Position numbers and translations under genes: made by a program. This document shows positions 41,401 through 46,960 of a stretch of 64,000 nt of DNA, piece by piece (the first letter of the stretch is position 1; each line of letters begins with the position of its first letter). The stretch spans positions 25,564,867 to 25,628,866 of the forward strand of contig NC_092525.1 in assembly GCF_037038585.1 (NCBI RefSeq), written 5' to 3'. The DNA is from Patagioenas fasciata. Taxonomy: Eukaryota; Chordata; Aves; Columbiformes; Columbidae. The notes under the pieces were generated by a model that saw only the letters and a list, made by a program, of their open reading frames with translations, was not told the origin of the DNA and made no database searches.

Positions 41401-42317
41401 TTCCTGTTGTGGCTAATAGATGCAGAGAGCAAATAGCTGGAAGCATTTTGTGACACAAAGAACTTGTGTAGGCTGTAGGGGAAAAAAGTTACCCATGATG
41501 CATGTGTATGAAGTGATGACACTCTTCTCTTGCCTTTTCCAAGTGGCCTGTACAGCATCTGAAGATGACATGAGCAACAACAATATTGAACTGAAATGGG
41601 TCAGAGGAAAAAAGCTGTATTCAACATCGGGGGACTTTATTGAATTTAAGTGTAGAAGAGGATATGTGAAGGACCCAGCATCTTCTCCCTTCAGAGTGCA
41701 GTGTGTGGAGGGGATGTTAGAATATCCACGGTGCAAGCCAGGAAGTAAGTCATCTGCACTCCAGCCACAGCTCAGCTGCTGCGTTGTTGGTGAAGCCCAG
41801 GGGAAAGTCTTTAGCTTTTCTGGGGAGGAGCTGGATGTAGGAGCCTGAACTGGAAACACTGCTGGGAAAAGGGCGCTCAGGAGGTTTCAGCCTGTGCCAG
41901 CAGCTTCAGGGCATCAGCTGTCCTGTGGGAGGTGAACAGGCAAATAATGGAAGTTCTTTTTCCAGGGAACTGTACATTGAATAAGAATACTATGGAAGGG
42001 AACCATATTCAGCTACGGTCATCAAACTTGTCGAGCAAGTCCACCTATCGCTCTGGGGATTATATTGACTTTGAATGCAAATGGTGGTACCAGAAAGTTT
42101 CACGTACTGAGTCATTTCGAGCAGAGTGCCTGGACGGAATGATTCAGTATCCTACATGTGAATGTAAGTGCTCGGGGCCGAGGACACGAGGGGCTGTAAG
42201 AGGCAGCTTTGCTGAAACTGCCTGTCCTCTGCTCCGAGGAACCACTGTGGTGTGCCACACTTGGTCTTCACACCTTTCCCCCTTTTTTCTCTTTATGTTG
42301 CAGATACGTTTGGATAA
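11426..42317 (+). CDS. CFH: Complement factor H, full gene (24 coding exons, 21 SCR domains)
   Basis: Factor H is a secreted plasma glycoprotein that restrains the alternative complement pathway. It binds C3b, acts as cofactor for factor I, speeds decay of the C3 convertase and recognises host polyanions. Joining the 24 exons listed below gives 3951 bp, exactly 1316 codons plus TAA, against 1231 residues in human. Each SCR carries the Cys-Cys-Trp-Cys framework (one exception in SCR15). Each SCR has its own exon except SCR2, which is split over exons 3 and 4 of 106 and 77 bp, as in human. Exons 2-22 align in order with human SCR1-20; exon 23 adds an extra SCR. Junctions are phase 1 throughout, except inside SCR2. 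Exons 11-24 are repeated inverted at 52-64 kb. The gene could be transcribed and spliced as drawn; I see no inactivating change. Confidence 0.95.
11487..15446 (+). other. CFH intron 1
   Basis: About 4 kb of AT-rich intron with no recognised exon or repeat family. A perfect 8-bp inverted repeat (CCCTACTA at 13532-13539, TAGTAGGG at 13550-13557, 10-nt loop) is the only compact structure I noticed. Confidence 0.7.
15447..15632 (+). CDS. CFH: CFH exon 2: SCR1
   Basis: 186 bp, phase 1 at both ends, with TTTTAG acceptor and GTAAGT donor. The translated SCR has four cysteines in the usual spacing and the signature [11 protein letters not shown], very close to human SCR1 (YKCRPGYRSLG), plus the EPPPRR motif after the first cysteine. 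SCR1 begins the C3b-binding and factor I cofactor region. Confidence 0.95.
15633..17226 (+). other. CFH intron 2
   Basis: About 1.6 kb, AT-rich, ending in a long pyrimidine tract (TCTCTCTCTCTT then poly-T) before the exon 3 acceptor. Nothing else recognised. Confidence 0.7.
17227..17332 (+). CDS. CFH: CFH exon 3: SCR2, first half
   Basis: 106 bp, the same length as human exon 3. It encodes [14 protein letters not shown] and runs to RCNDG, where the frame is interrupted after the second base of a Gly codon (GG|GTAATA). The split-SCR arrangement is diagnostic of factor H SCR2. Confidence 0.94.
17333..18307 (+). other. CFH intron 3
   Basis: About 1 kb interrupting SCR2 in phase 2. It holds T-rich low-complexity sequence near 17805-17860 and no recognised element. 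Confidence 0.7.
18308..18384 (+). CDS. CFH: CFH exon 4: SCR2, second half
   Basis: 77 bp, the same length as human exon 4. It completes SCR2 with [17 protein letters not shown] and NDIPHCE, matching the human YRECDTDGW and NDIPICE motifs. It ends in phase 1 before GTAAAT. Confidence 0.94.
19811..19890 (-). mobile_element. CR1 LINE 3'-terminal fragment
   Basis: Contains the degenerate CR1 3'-end signature in reverse orientation (TAGAATTCATAGGATCATAG followed by an AGGTCATCTGGTTCAAG-like core). Short, old and truncated. It may extend to about 19960, but similarity fades. Confidence 0.55.
19981..20305 (-). mobile_element. CR1 LINE 3' fragment
   Basis: Begins ATCACAGAATCACAGAATGT, the reverse complement of the CR1 3' repeat, and continues through the conserved CR1 blocks CATCTAGTCCAG, CCTGGGCAGCCTGTTCCAGT, AGAAGTTCCTTCTCA and CATAAACATTAATGAGGTC. 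About 325 bp of a 5'-truncated copy. This family is abundant in birds and other sauropsids and is the main clue to the host. Confidence 0.92.
20495..20689 (+). CDS. CFH: CFH exon 5: SCR3
   Basis: 195 bp, phase 1 to phase 1. Encodes [15 protein letters not shown], nearly identical to human SCR3 (KCLPVTAPENGKI), followed by [13 protein letters not shown]. Four cysteines and the conserved Trp are present. It belongs to the C3b and factor I regulatory region. Confidence 0.95.
20690..22227 (+). other. CFH intron 5
   Basis: About 1.5 kb, AT-rich, with one small CR1 terminal fragment (21193-21265). Nothing else recognised. Confidence 0.7.
21193..21265 (-). mobile_element. CR1 LINE terminal fragment
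   Basis: Contains CAGAATCACAGAATAGATGA and GGTTGGAAGGGACCTCTGAA, the classic reverse-complement CR1 3' end. About 70 bp only. Confidence 0.8.
22228..22398 (+). CDS. CFH: CFH exon 6: SCR4
   Basis: 171 bp, the shortest single-exon SCR. It encodes [12 protein letters not shown], then [20 protein letters not shown], matching the human SCR4 block with ERGDAVCTESGW. It closes the N-terminal SCR1-4 regulatory region. Confidence 0.95.
22399..25071 (+). other. CFH intron 6
   Basis: About 2.7 kb, AT-rich, with no recognised exon, RNA or repeat family. Confidence 0.65.
25072..25251 (+). CDS. CFH: CFH exon 7: SCR5
   Basis: 180 bp, phase 1 to phase 1. Encodes [17 protein letters not shown] and [16 protein letters not shown], corresponding to human SCR5 (NTAKCTSTGWIPAPRC). 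All four cysteines are present. Confidence 0.94.
25252..26129 (+). other. CFH intron 7
   Basis: About 0.9 kb of AT-rich sequence with nothing recognised. Confidence 0.65.
26130..26330 (+). CDS. CFH: CFH exon 8: SCR6
   Basis: 201 bp. Encodes [13 protein letters not shown] and, later, STPSGRSW and [10 protein letters not shown], matching human SCR6 (KPCDYPDIKHGGL, TPSGSYW, DGWSPAVPCL). SCR6-8 form one of the host-surface and heparin-binding regions in mammals. Confidence 0.95.
26331..27530 (+). other. CFH intron 8
   Basis: About 1.2 kb. A locally GC-richer patch near 26900-27270 carries a 94-codon open frame with no recognisable domain; I treat it as chance. Confidence 0.6.
27531..27710 (+). 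CDS. CFH: CFH exon 9: SCR7
   Basis: 180 bp. Encodes [19 protein letters not shown] and [13 protein letters not shown], aligned with human SCR7 (ENGYNQNYGRKFV, ENGWSPTPRCIR). Two phase-1 donors are possible. I place the end before GTGAGT at 27711 rather than at the internal GTAAAA, because that gives the human-like IR-basic linker before SCR8. The equivalent human domain carries the Y402H polymorphic site. Confidence 0.92.
27711..29255 (+). other. CFH intron 9
   Basis: About 1.5 kb, with a short GT run near 28530. No recognised gene or mobile element. Confidence 0.65.
29256..29432 (+). CDS. CFH: CFH exon 10: SCR8
   Basis: 177 bp, phase 1 to phase 1. Encodes [17 protein letters not shown] and [11 protein letters not shown] with four cysteines, in the position of human SCR8 (KSSIDIENGFISESQ). 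It is the last exon lying wholly outside the part of the inverted repeat visible in this window. Confidence 0.94.
29433..30588 (+). other. CFH intron 10
   Basis: About 1.2 kb. It holds a 24-bp minisatellite (30122-30206). From about 30275 rightward the sequence is also present, inverted, at the right end of the window. Confidence 0.7.
30122..30206. repeat. 24-bp AT/AC minisatellite
   Basis: Three exact head-to-tail 24-bp units starting at 30122, 30146 and 30170, each an alternating AT run followed by an (AC)n run, then a partial fourth unit. All alternating purine-pyrimidine, so it could adopt Z-DNA or cruciform structure. It is in CFH intron 10; its counterpart in the other arm would be beyond 64000. 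Confidence 0.9.
30589..30768 (+). CDS. CFH: CFH exon 11: SCR9
   Basis: 180 bp, phase 1 to phase 1. Encodes [17 protein letters not shown] and later [18 protein letters not shown]. Four cysteines are present; the NRT triplet is a possible N-glycosylation site. It corresponds in order to human SCR9. Confidence 0.94.
30922..31095 (+). CDS. CFH: CFH exon 12: SCR10
   Basis: 174 bp. Encodes [19 protein letters not shown] and [13 protein letters not shown], matching human SCR10 (VGPNSVQCYHFG). It lies only 153 bp after exon 11, a very short intron. Confidence 0.95.
31096..32419 (+). other. CFH intron 12
   Basis: About 1.3 kb, AT-rich, nothing recognised. The mate interval lies in the right arm at about 61855-63179. 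Confidence 0.65.
32420..32602 (+). CDS. CFH: CFH exon 13: SCR11
   Basis: 183 bp. Encodes [16 protein letters not shown] and [15 protein letters not shown], matching human SCR11 (CGPPPELLNGN, IQCVDGEWTTLPVC). NGS is a possible glycosylation site. The inverted copy differs by one residue (Ala to Thr just before NGS). Confidence 0.95.
32603..33389 (+). other. CFH intron 13
   Basis: About 0.8 kb, very AT-rich at 32820-32945. Nothing recognised. Confidence 0.65.
33390..33572 (+). CDS. CFH: CFH exon 14: SCR12
   Basis: 183 bp. Encodes [16 protein letters not shown] and [14 protein letters not shown]. All four cysteines are present, though the second sits in an unusual [10 protein letters not shown] context where most SCRs have a Tyr-x-Cys motif. 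Position corresponds to human SCR12. The copy in the other arm has the same protein sequence. Confidence 0.92.
33573..34958 (+). other. CFH intron 14
   Basis: About 1.4 kb with an irregular ATTAGT/ATAGT microsatellite at about 34035-34078 and a poly-T tract just before the exon 15 acceptor. Otherwise unremarkable. Confidence 0.65.
34959..35141 (+). CDS. CFH: CFH exon 15: SCR13
   Basis: 183 bp. Encodes [18 protein letters not shown] and [14 protein letters not shown], corresponding to human SCR13 (NGRWDPEVNC). It is Lys-rich ([15 protein letters not shown]), like the basic human SCR13. The inverted copy differs by Asn to Tyr and Pro to Leu in the NGRLAKPKK segment. Confidence 0.93.
35142..36164 (+). 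other. CFH intron 15
   Basis: About 1 kb, with a pyrimidine-rich tract near 35550-35590. Nothing else recognised. Confidence 0.65.
36165..36344 (+). CDS. CFH: CFH exon 16: SCR14
   Basis: 180 bp. Encodes [18 protein letters not shown] and [16 protein letters not shown], closely matching human SCR14 (LCPPPPQIPNSHNMT, EITCKDGRWQSIPLC). NGT is a possible glycosylation site. Confidence 0.95.
36345..37836 (+). other. CFH intron 16
   Basis: About 1.5 kb with poly-A and poly-T tracts (36660-36675, 36726-36755) and an (AAC)n run near 37080-37100 whose length differs from the other arm by one triplet. Confidence 0.65.
37837..38043 (+). CDS. CFH: CFH exon 17: SCR15, with altered cysteine framework
   Basis: 207 bp, the longest SCR exon here. 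Encodes [18 protein letters not shown] and later [17 protein letters not shown]. The second framework cysteine is replaced: the expected Tyr-x-Cys reads KYVSRSGYK, with Ser encoded by TCT, one base from TGT. An extra cysteine appears eight residues after the first (PVDC). So the domain still has four cysteines but not in the standard pattern. NWT is a possible glycosylation site. Both arms share this; the other arm differs by Asn to His. Confidence 0.9.
38044..38659 (+). other. CFH intron 17
   Basis: About 0.6 kb with a poly-T stretch right after the donor, one base different in length from the other arm. Nothing else recognised. Confidence 0.65.
38660..38836 (+). CDS. CFH: CFH exon 18: SCR16
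   Basis: 177 bp. Encodes [31 protein letters not shown] and NWTAPPFCE. Standard four cysteines; NWT is a possible glycosylation site. Equivalent by order to human SCR16. Confidence 0.93.
38837..39504 (+). other. CFH intron 18
   Basis: About 0.7 kb; nothing recognised. Confidence 0.65.
39505..39681 (+). CDS. CFH: CFH exon 19: SCR17
   Basis: 177 bp with no internal ATG near its start, so it is easy to miss. From the TTTTCAG acceptor the frame reads [44 protein letters not shown]. Four cysteines and the conserved Trp are present, phase 1 at both ends. The inverted copy differs by Thr to Ala and Gln to Arg in the [10 protein letters not shown] segment. Confidence 0.93.
39816..39992 (+). CDS. 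CFH: CFH exon 20: SCR18
   Basis: 177 bp, only 134 bp after exon 19. Encodes [26 protein letters not shown] and [11 protein letters not shown], matching human SCR18 (YPSGERVRYQC, NGNWTEPPQCK). NWT is a possible glycosylation site. Protein identical in the other arm. Confidence 0.95.
39993..40656 (+). other. CFH intron 20
   Basis: About 0.7 kb; nothing recognised. Confidence 0.65.
40657..40839 (+). CDS. CFH: CFH exon 21: SCR19
   Basis: 183 bp, the same length as the human exon. Encodes [18 protein letters not shown] and [16 protein letters not shown], strongly matching human SCR19 (GKCGPPPPIDNGDITSFP). In mammals SCR19 binds the C3d part of C3b and works with SCR20 in surface recognition. Protein identical in the other arm. 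Confidence 0.96.
   Translation: MKGGSVAHLQLLKMETFFPSPCKNIPKVQLWNTNAQVSISWKDLSISRALMGSGQVPRFA
40840..41543 (+). other. CFH intron 21, with a GC-rich segment
   Basis: About 0.7 kb. The stretch 40900-41170 is richer in GC and CpG than the neighbouring introns. It contains an open frame whose start resembles a signal peptide ([22 protein letters not shown] at 40943). No phase-compatible consensus donor joins it to exon 22, so I do not call an exon. Confidence 0.5.
41544..41744 (+). CDS. CFH: CFH exon 22: SCR20
   Basis: 201 bp. Encodes [30 protein letters not shown] and [12 protein letters not shown], clearly equivalent to human SCR20 (LRWTAKQKLYSRTGE, VEFVCKRGYR, DGKLEYPTCAKR). The Trp and the basic patch used by mammals for sialic acid and C3d binding are kept. 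Unlike human, the frame does not stop here but continues in phase 1 to exon 23. The inverted copy differs by Ala to Val and Met to Leu. Confidence 0.96.
41966..42163 (+). CDS. CFH: CFH exon 23: extra C-terminal SCR21
   Basis: 198 bp, 221 bp after exon 22. It is built like SCR20: [32 protein letters not shown] and [10 protein letters not shown] mirror the SCR20 blocks [14 protein letters not shown] and EGMLEYPRC. It therefore looks like a diverged tandem duplicate of the SCR20 exon. Four cysteines are kept. NCT and NLS are possible glycosylation sites. Human CFH has no equivalent. Most of it is deleted in the inverted copy. Confidence 0.9.
42304..42317 (+). CDS. CFH: CFH exon 24: terminal codons and stop
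   Basis: After the TTGCAG acceptor the frame adds Tyr-Thr-Phe-Gly and stops at TAA (42315-42317), finishing a protein of 1316 residues. The phase fits both exon 23 and exon 22, so skipping exon 23 would also give an in-frame end. Confidence 0.82.
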
Positions 42318-42640
42318 ATGGAAATGGAATGAAGGAGTCCAGCTGAGGAAATGGATGATCCCTCAAACGACATAGTGATCTGAGCTCAGTTTTTGCTGAC
42401 ATTTCCTGTTTTGCTGTGCTTCGTTTGTAGCTTAGCCAATGCTCTGTCTTGGAATTAGTTATTTTTTTCTTTTCATGATTCAGTGATTGTGTTTACATTT
42501 TATCCATCCAAATGGTTGTGCTTACATTTTATCCATTCTCTATTGATCTCAATTTTATTGTTATTAAGAATTGTGTCCTGTAATAGGCTGGTCTCACTGG
42601 CATACTGAGACAAGAATTAAAGCCTGCAGGCGATTTGATT
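42318..42640 (+). terminator. CFH 3'UTR and polyadenylation signal
   Basis: An ATTAAA hexamer at 42616-42621 is followed by GT/T-rich sequence near 42655-42680, so cleavage is expected about 42635. The 3'UTR includes a two-unit 29-bp repeat. The other arm has the same ATTAAA in a diverged context. Confidence 0.7.
42487..42540 (+). repeat. 29-bp tandem repeat in CFH 3'UTR (2 units)
   Basis: Two adjacent units starting TTGTGTTTACATTTTATCC (42487) and TTGTGCTTACATTTTATCC (42516). The matching place in the right arm (51862-51950) has about three to four units, so this is a variable-number repeat. Near-identity between the arms is lost here. Confidence 0.8.
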
Positions 42641-43695
42641 ATCGGCAAGTAGAATGTGTTTGGTCTTGTCTGCTCCTAGCTTCATTTCCTTGTGCTTGCC
42701 TGGAAACTCTCCTGGGGTCATGGCGGAGGTGAGTGTCCTGATTGCCTGATCAGGATAATCGAGTGGCATCTCCTTTAAAGATGTGGCTAGAGCAATCTCT
42801 AGATAGCTCTAGATGTGATCTAGAGCAATCTCTAGATCGGAGACCCAGTTCCTTTGGGGGACTTGAGCCTCCCTGCCATTTGTTAGAAGGGCAAAATGAT
42901 GGAATGCAAGTAACTTGGATTTCTGGATGGAGGCAGGGATGGCTTCTTGGTCCACATCCTGGAATGGGACCTGCCATCCTTATATTTTCCAGGAGAGTTT
43001 GTGATGGTGTCTTGATGCACCCTGGCCCTTATTGATTTTTTGGTAATTCATCCGATGATAACATATTGCAGCTGATTTATGGGAGCAGCTAACACATTTG
43101 TGTATCATTGGTGTCTTGCTGGGCAGGGGAAGGTTGAGTGGTTTTGCTGCCTCCTACCTATTGGGCTTTGTAAATGTTAAGCAGTTTCTTTTATTGCTCT
43201 TCACTTTACTAAGAGTTCTTTAAAATCCAGTGTGGGCAACACACCTGGCACTGCAGCAAAGCGGTCATTTTGCATTGGCCTTTGGTGCCTTCATCATGGA
43301 GAGGTTTGGTCTTTTTTTTCTTTAATCTCATCTATTTCTGCTATGGTTATGAAAATCAACTGAACCAGAATGCTTTATTTGTATGGTTAAAGGAGCCTAT
43401 CTCAATATTCATGTGGGGTATAAATATGGATTGATTTTTCTCTGAGTAAATGAGGCAAGAAATACTTACTCTGTTGTTGCTTTTGCTGGATGATAAGGAA
43501 GAATTCAAAACAGCTAACCGTTGCTTTGGCAGCCTCATAACCAGATAACTGGACATATTTATCTTAGAATAAGATGTGAAAAGAACAAATGCAAGCTGGC
43601 TTACTGCACACAGGCAGGTCTTTTGTTACAAGCACCCGGAGAAGAGTCCAGTTCAACTCAAAACCAGATAAATCAACACTGAATGACCTCTAGAT
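42641..43695. other. CFH 3' flank and start of spacer
   Basis: Up to about 42970 this aligns, with many differences, to the right arm. It includes a local repeat at 42788-42838, where AGAGCAATCTCTAGAT occurs twice around further CTCTAGAT copies, absent from the right arm. From 42970 to 43695 I recognise nothing. Confidence 0.6.
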
Positions 43696-44712
43696 CAGTG
43701 GCTGCAAATGGGGTGCATGCACCCCAAGGAGTTTGGAAGATAATCCATTGGGGTGTGGGAAGAAAATATTAGAAACTCTATTTATATTTAGTTTTGTCAA
43801 GAAAAAAAAAGGATACTAAATTTTGCTGGTATTGAATATTCAGATTTGACAGTAGCAATTTTACTTGGCCTGTATGTCAGAGGGTTCCATGTCACATATG
43901 GTACCAACATGTCCCAAGGGAGAGTGGGTGCTCCACAGTGCAGAGGTGTTCACAGAAGTACCCTCACTCCTTCGTTCACTTTCAGCTTATTGCAATGCAT
44001 TGCAGTTTTTGTGTGCCCAGTCAAGGGCATTTGTGGGTTATACTAAGTTTTTACTAAAGTAAACCTCACAAAATGGACAATTCGCTAAAATAGATTCCTT
44101 GCAAAAAACTGCAGACAGAAGATAACACACAAGAGAACAAGACGAAAACAGGAGGGCTGACACCTCTACTCCCTCTGTAATTATTATAATAATATGAGCT
44201 CCTCATCAGCCACATTATGAGGTAAAAATGGTGTCTAATTGTACTTGACAGGAAGTGAATAAAAAAAATTGAAATCGTAAGGAAGCCTATTTGAAATATG
44301 GATTTAAATCTGCTATGGTTAACAATGAACCTTGCCCTTAGTATATTGTGCCTTAAGATATTAGCTAATGCTAGCAAGACATTTATAAAATAACCATCTA
44401 GAACATGAAGACAAACCTCTTCAATTTTTTTCAGTGATGCTTTAAGTCACGTCATACTCAATCCAGTATTTTACAAAATTTCACTAAACTTAATGATAAA
44501 TGTTTAAAAGCCTCTTTCAAGGCTTCTCTCTTGATAGCAAAAGACAGAAAGCCACATACCATCAGGGAAGCACTTGTTCCTCCTGCCACATTAAAAATTA
44601 TTGAAATAATACATGGAAGCCAGTGTAAAGTAAAATACATTCTCTTGTCAGAAAATATTGTTGGAAGATGCATAGAAAACACTGCTGAAGATCTGAAGAA
44701 CCAGGTATTATA
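43696..44712 (+). mobile_element. hAT-type DNA transposon relic (ZBED5/SCAND3-like transposase)
   Basis: The left end begins CAGTGGCTGCAAATGGGGTG, resembling hAT/Charlie termini (CAGTGGTTCTCAAAGTGGGG type). Decayed transposase follows. A BED-finger region is recognisable at about 44285-44400 (AYLKYGF, then in another frame LSILCLKILANASK). A downstream block at 44520-44712 reads IAKDRKPHTIREALVPPA and ends TAEDLKNQVL, matching the IAK-KPHTIAE-L-PAA and MAEDIK-QL motifs of domesticated ZBED5/SCAND3-type hAT proteins. Frameshifts and stops make it non-functional, and the catalytic part and right terminus are missing. Confidence 0.7.
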
Positions 44713-45752
44713 ACAAATTATGCAACAGCAGAGAGAGAGGGTATGTTTTTAAAGGTCCACTTAAACTGAGTTTAAGTGTCACACTGCTTTTCCACCTGTG
44801 ACTTCAGGTGGAGAGCCAGGTAAGTAAAGGCAAACACACTTCCTTACATCACTTTCTGTTGACAGTGGTCATGTTATTCTGTAACCTGCAGTATTCAAAG
44901 ATCATGTTTGTGTAGGCTGACACACGGCAGACCACATAGCCCGCCTTTGATCTGTCTACTTGGAGCCTGAATCAAGGGAGCAAACAGGCCTTTGAGTGCA
45001 AGATGGTTTCTGTGTCTAGGAATTCATTGCATTTGCTCCCCTTGGCATTTTTGTCAGAGGAGCAGTTGTTCCCTTTAGCTAACCGGACTGTGGGAGGAAG
45101 GTAGTGTATTTAATGTTAATTTTGAAAATAAAATGTGAGGTTTTTTTCAAAACCCGTGTTGCTAAGTCTGGTTCCTATGATGGGAAAATAGTGCCAGTGC
45201 TTTTGATGCGACACAATAAACTACTGTAGTGCATTTATTTTTTGGACTCATTTTAGCTGTCTAACATCATCTGCCATCTACTGTTGCCAGCAGAGACAGC
45301 CTCCCTGGCTATAGCCAGAGCCCAGAATTGGAGGTCTGGTGAGAATACAAGCGTAGCAAACTGTATGCAATATCAGTAACAGGATGAGAAGAAATGTTGA
45401 CAGTATATGAACAAAAACAATATTAGCCAATATGATGAACACAGTGCTAGTGATAATAAAGTGATAAACTGAATACAGAGGTCAACTAAATCACCTGTAC
45501 TGCACACTCCAAGTGAAAAAAATCCAAGTGACATGAATGCAAAGATTCCTTTTAGCATTTCCTGTACAGCTGCACTGAAGGCACCTTGATGGGAATACCT
45601 ACACTTTTATAGTGAGTCCTGCTGTCCTGGTCGAAGCGCAGAGCACTGCCCCACTGCCACCTCACTGCAGCTCAAGTTCATTGTGAGGCATTTCAGGGAT
45701 CCAGCTGCTACTCCATGCTCTTGAAAATACCTGTGACAGCACATCAGAAAAT
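44713..45752. other. Spacer sequence; nothing recognised
   Basis: About 1 kb with no exon-like frame. It may include more of the hAT element or its flank, but no right terminus could be identified. Confidence 0.5.
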
Positions 45753-46958
45753 AGAGGTTAGTGCAAAAGTAATTGCAATTTTTGCATTGTTTAAATTTGC
45801 CATTTGATATTAGAATACATTCTGAAATACATGTGCTTTTATTATATATAATTTTAATGCACTTTTCTCACTTCATGTTTTTTTTGCTACTGACTTATTA
45901 CTTGCTGTTTATTTTATTTTAGACTATGAAAATGATGTTACAGAAAAAGCAAATTCAAGCAATTTTCTTATTCAAGTTGAAAATGGGTCGTAAAGCAGTG
46001 GAGACAACTTGCTACAACAACACCATTTTTGGCCCAGGAACTGCTAATGAACGTACCGTGCAGTGTACGTTTCAAGAAGTTTCACAAAAGAAACGATAGC
46101 CTTGAAGATGAGGAGGGTAGAGGCCAGCCACTGGAAGTTGACAATGACCAATGGAGAACAATCATCGAAGCTGATGCTCTTACAACTACATGGAAAATTG
46201 CCAAAGAACTCAACATTGACCATTCTATGGTCATTCAGCATTTGAAGGAAATTGGAACAGTGGAAAAAGCTCAAGAAGTTGGTGCCTCATGATCTGACCC
46301 AAAATTTTTTAAAAAAATCTTATTCTGCATGACAACAACAAACCGTTTCTCAATTGGATAGTGATGTGTGATGAAAAGTGGATTTTATAAGACAAGTGGC
46401 AATGACCAGCTCAATGGTCAGACTGAGAAGAACCTCCAAAGCACTTCCTAAAGCCAAATTTGCACCAAAAAATGTCACGGTCACCGTTTGGTGGGCTGCT
46501 GCTGGTCTGATCCACTGAATCCCAGTGAAAACATTGCACTGAAAACTGCAATGCCTGCAGTCAAAACTGGTCAACAGAAAGGGCCCAATTCATGTCCATG
46601 GCAACGCCCAGCTCCACGTTTTACAACCAACACTTCATATGTGGAACGCATTAGGCTATGAAGCTTTGCATCATTCACCTCTCATCAACCGACTACCAGT
46701 TCTTCAGGCATCTCAACAACTTTTTTCAGGGAAAAACACCTTCACAAATAGAAGGGTGCAGAAAATACTTCCCAAGAGTTTGTTGAATCGCAAAGCATGT
46801 ATTTTTATGCTACAGGAATAAACAAACTTATTGCTCCTTGGCAAAAATGTGTTGATGGTAATGGTTCCTGTTTTGATTGATAAAGATGTGCTTGAGCCTA
46901 GTTAGAATGATTTAAAATTAATGGTCCAAAAACCACATTTACTTTTATACCAACCTAA
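45753..46958 (+). mobile_element. Hsmar1-type mariner transposon, nearly full length, inactive
   Basis: Terminal inverted repeats are visible: left GGTTAGTGCAAAAGTAATTG (from 45756), right CCACATTTACTTTTATACCA ending CAACCTAA at 46958, beside a TA dinucleotide (46959-46960). Between them lies a decayed mariner transposase on the plus strand starting near 45926. It has FLFKLKMGRKAVET-like N-terminal motifs over several frames, EVDNDQWRTIIEADALTTTW, a DEKW block (46370-46382), VTVWWAAAG, and a C-terminal INKLIAPWQKCVDG match. Frameshifts and stops break the frame. It resembles the transposase domain of human SETMAR; Galluhop is a related chicken family. At 1.2 kb it is slightly shorter than an intact Hsmar1. 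Confidence 0.9.
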
Positions 46959-46960
46959 TA

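Larger units (their letters stand above)
30275..42970 (+). repeat. Left arm of large inverted repeat (CFH exons 11-24 and 3' flank)
   Basis: Every exon and intron from here to CFH exon 24 recurs in reverse complement at 51486-64000. Paired coordinates sum to 94275 at 30.6-31.1 kb, 94274 at 32.4-34.6 kb, 94270 at 35.0 kb, 94268 at 35.5-36.9 kb, 94265 at 37.1-37.9 kb and 94264 at 38.3-42.03 kb. After a 171-bp deletion in the other arm the sum is 94435. So the arms are collinear with only 11 bp of net length change otherwise. Beyond about 42520 similarity drops sharply but can be followed to about 42970. The outer limit is not visible; 30275 is the mate of the window's last base. Confidence 0.97.

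Noticed and set aside
46029-46292. 87-codon frame as a standalone gene
   Set aside because: It matches the N-terminal half of a mariner transposase and is interrupted, so it belongs to the transposon relic.
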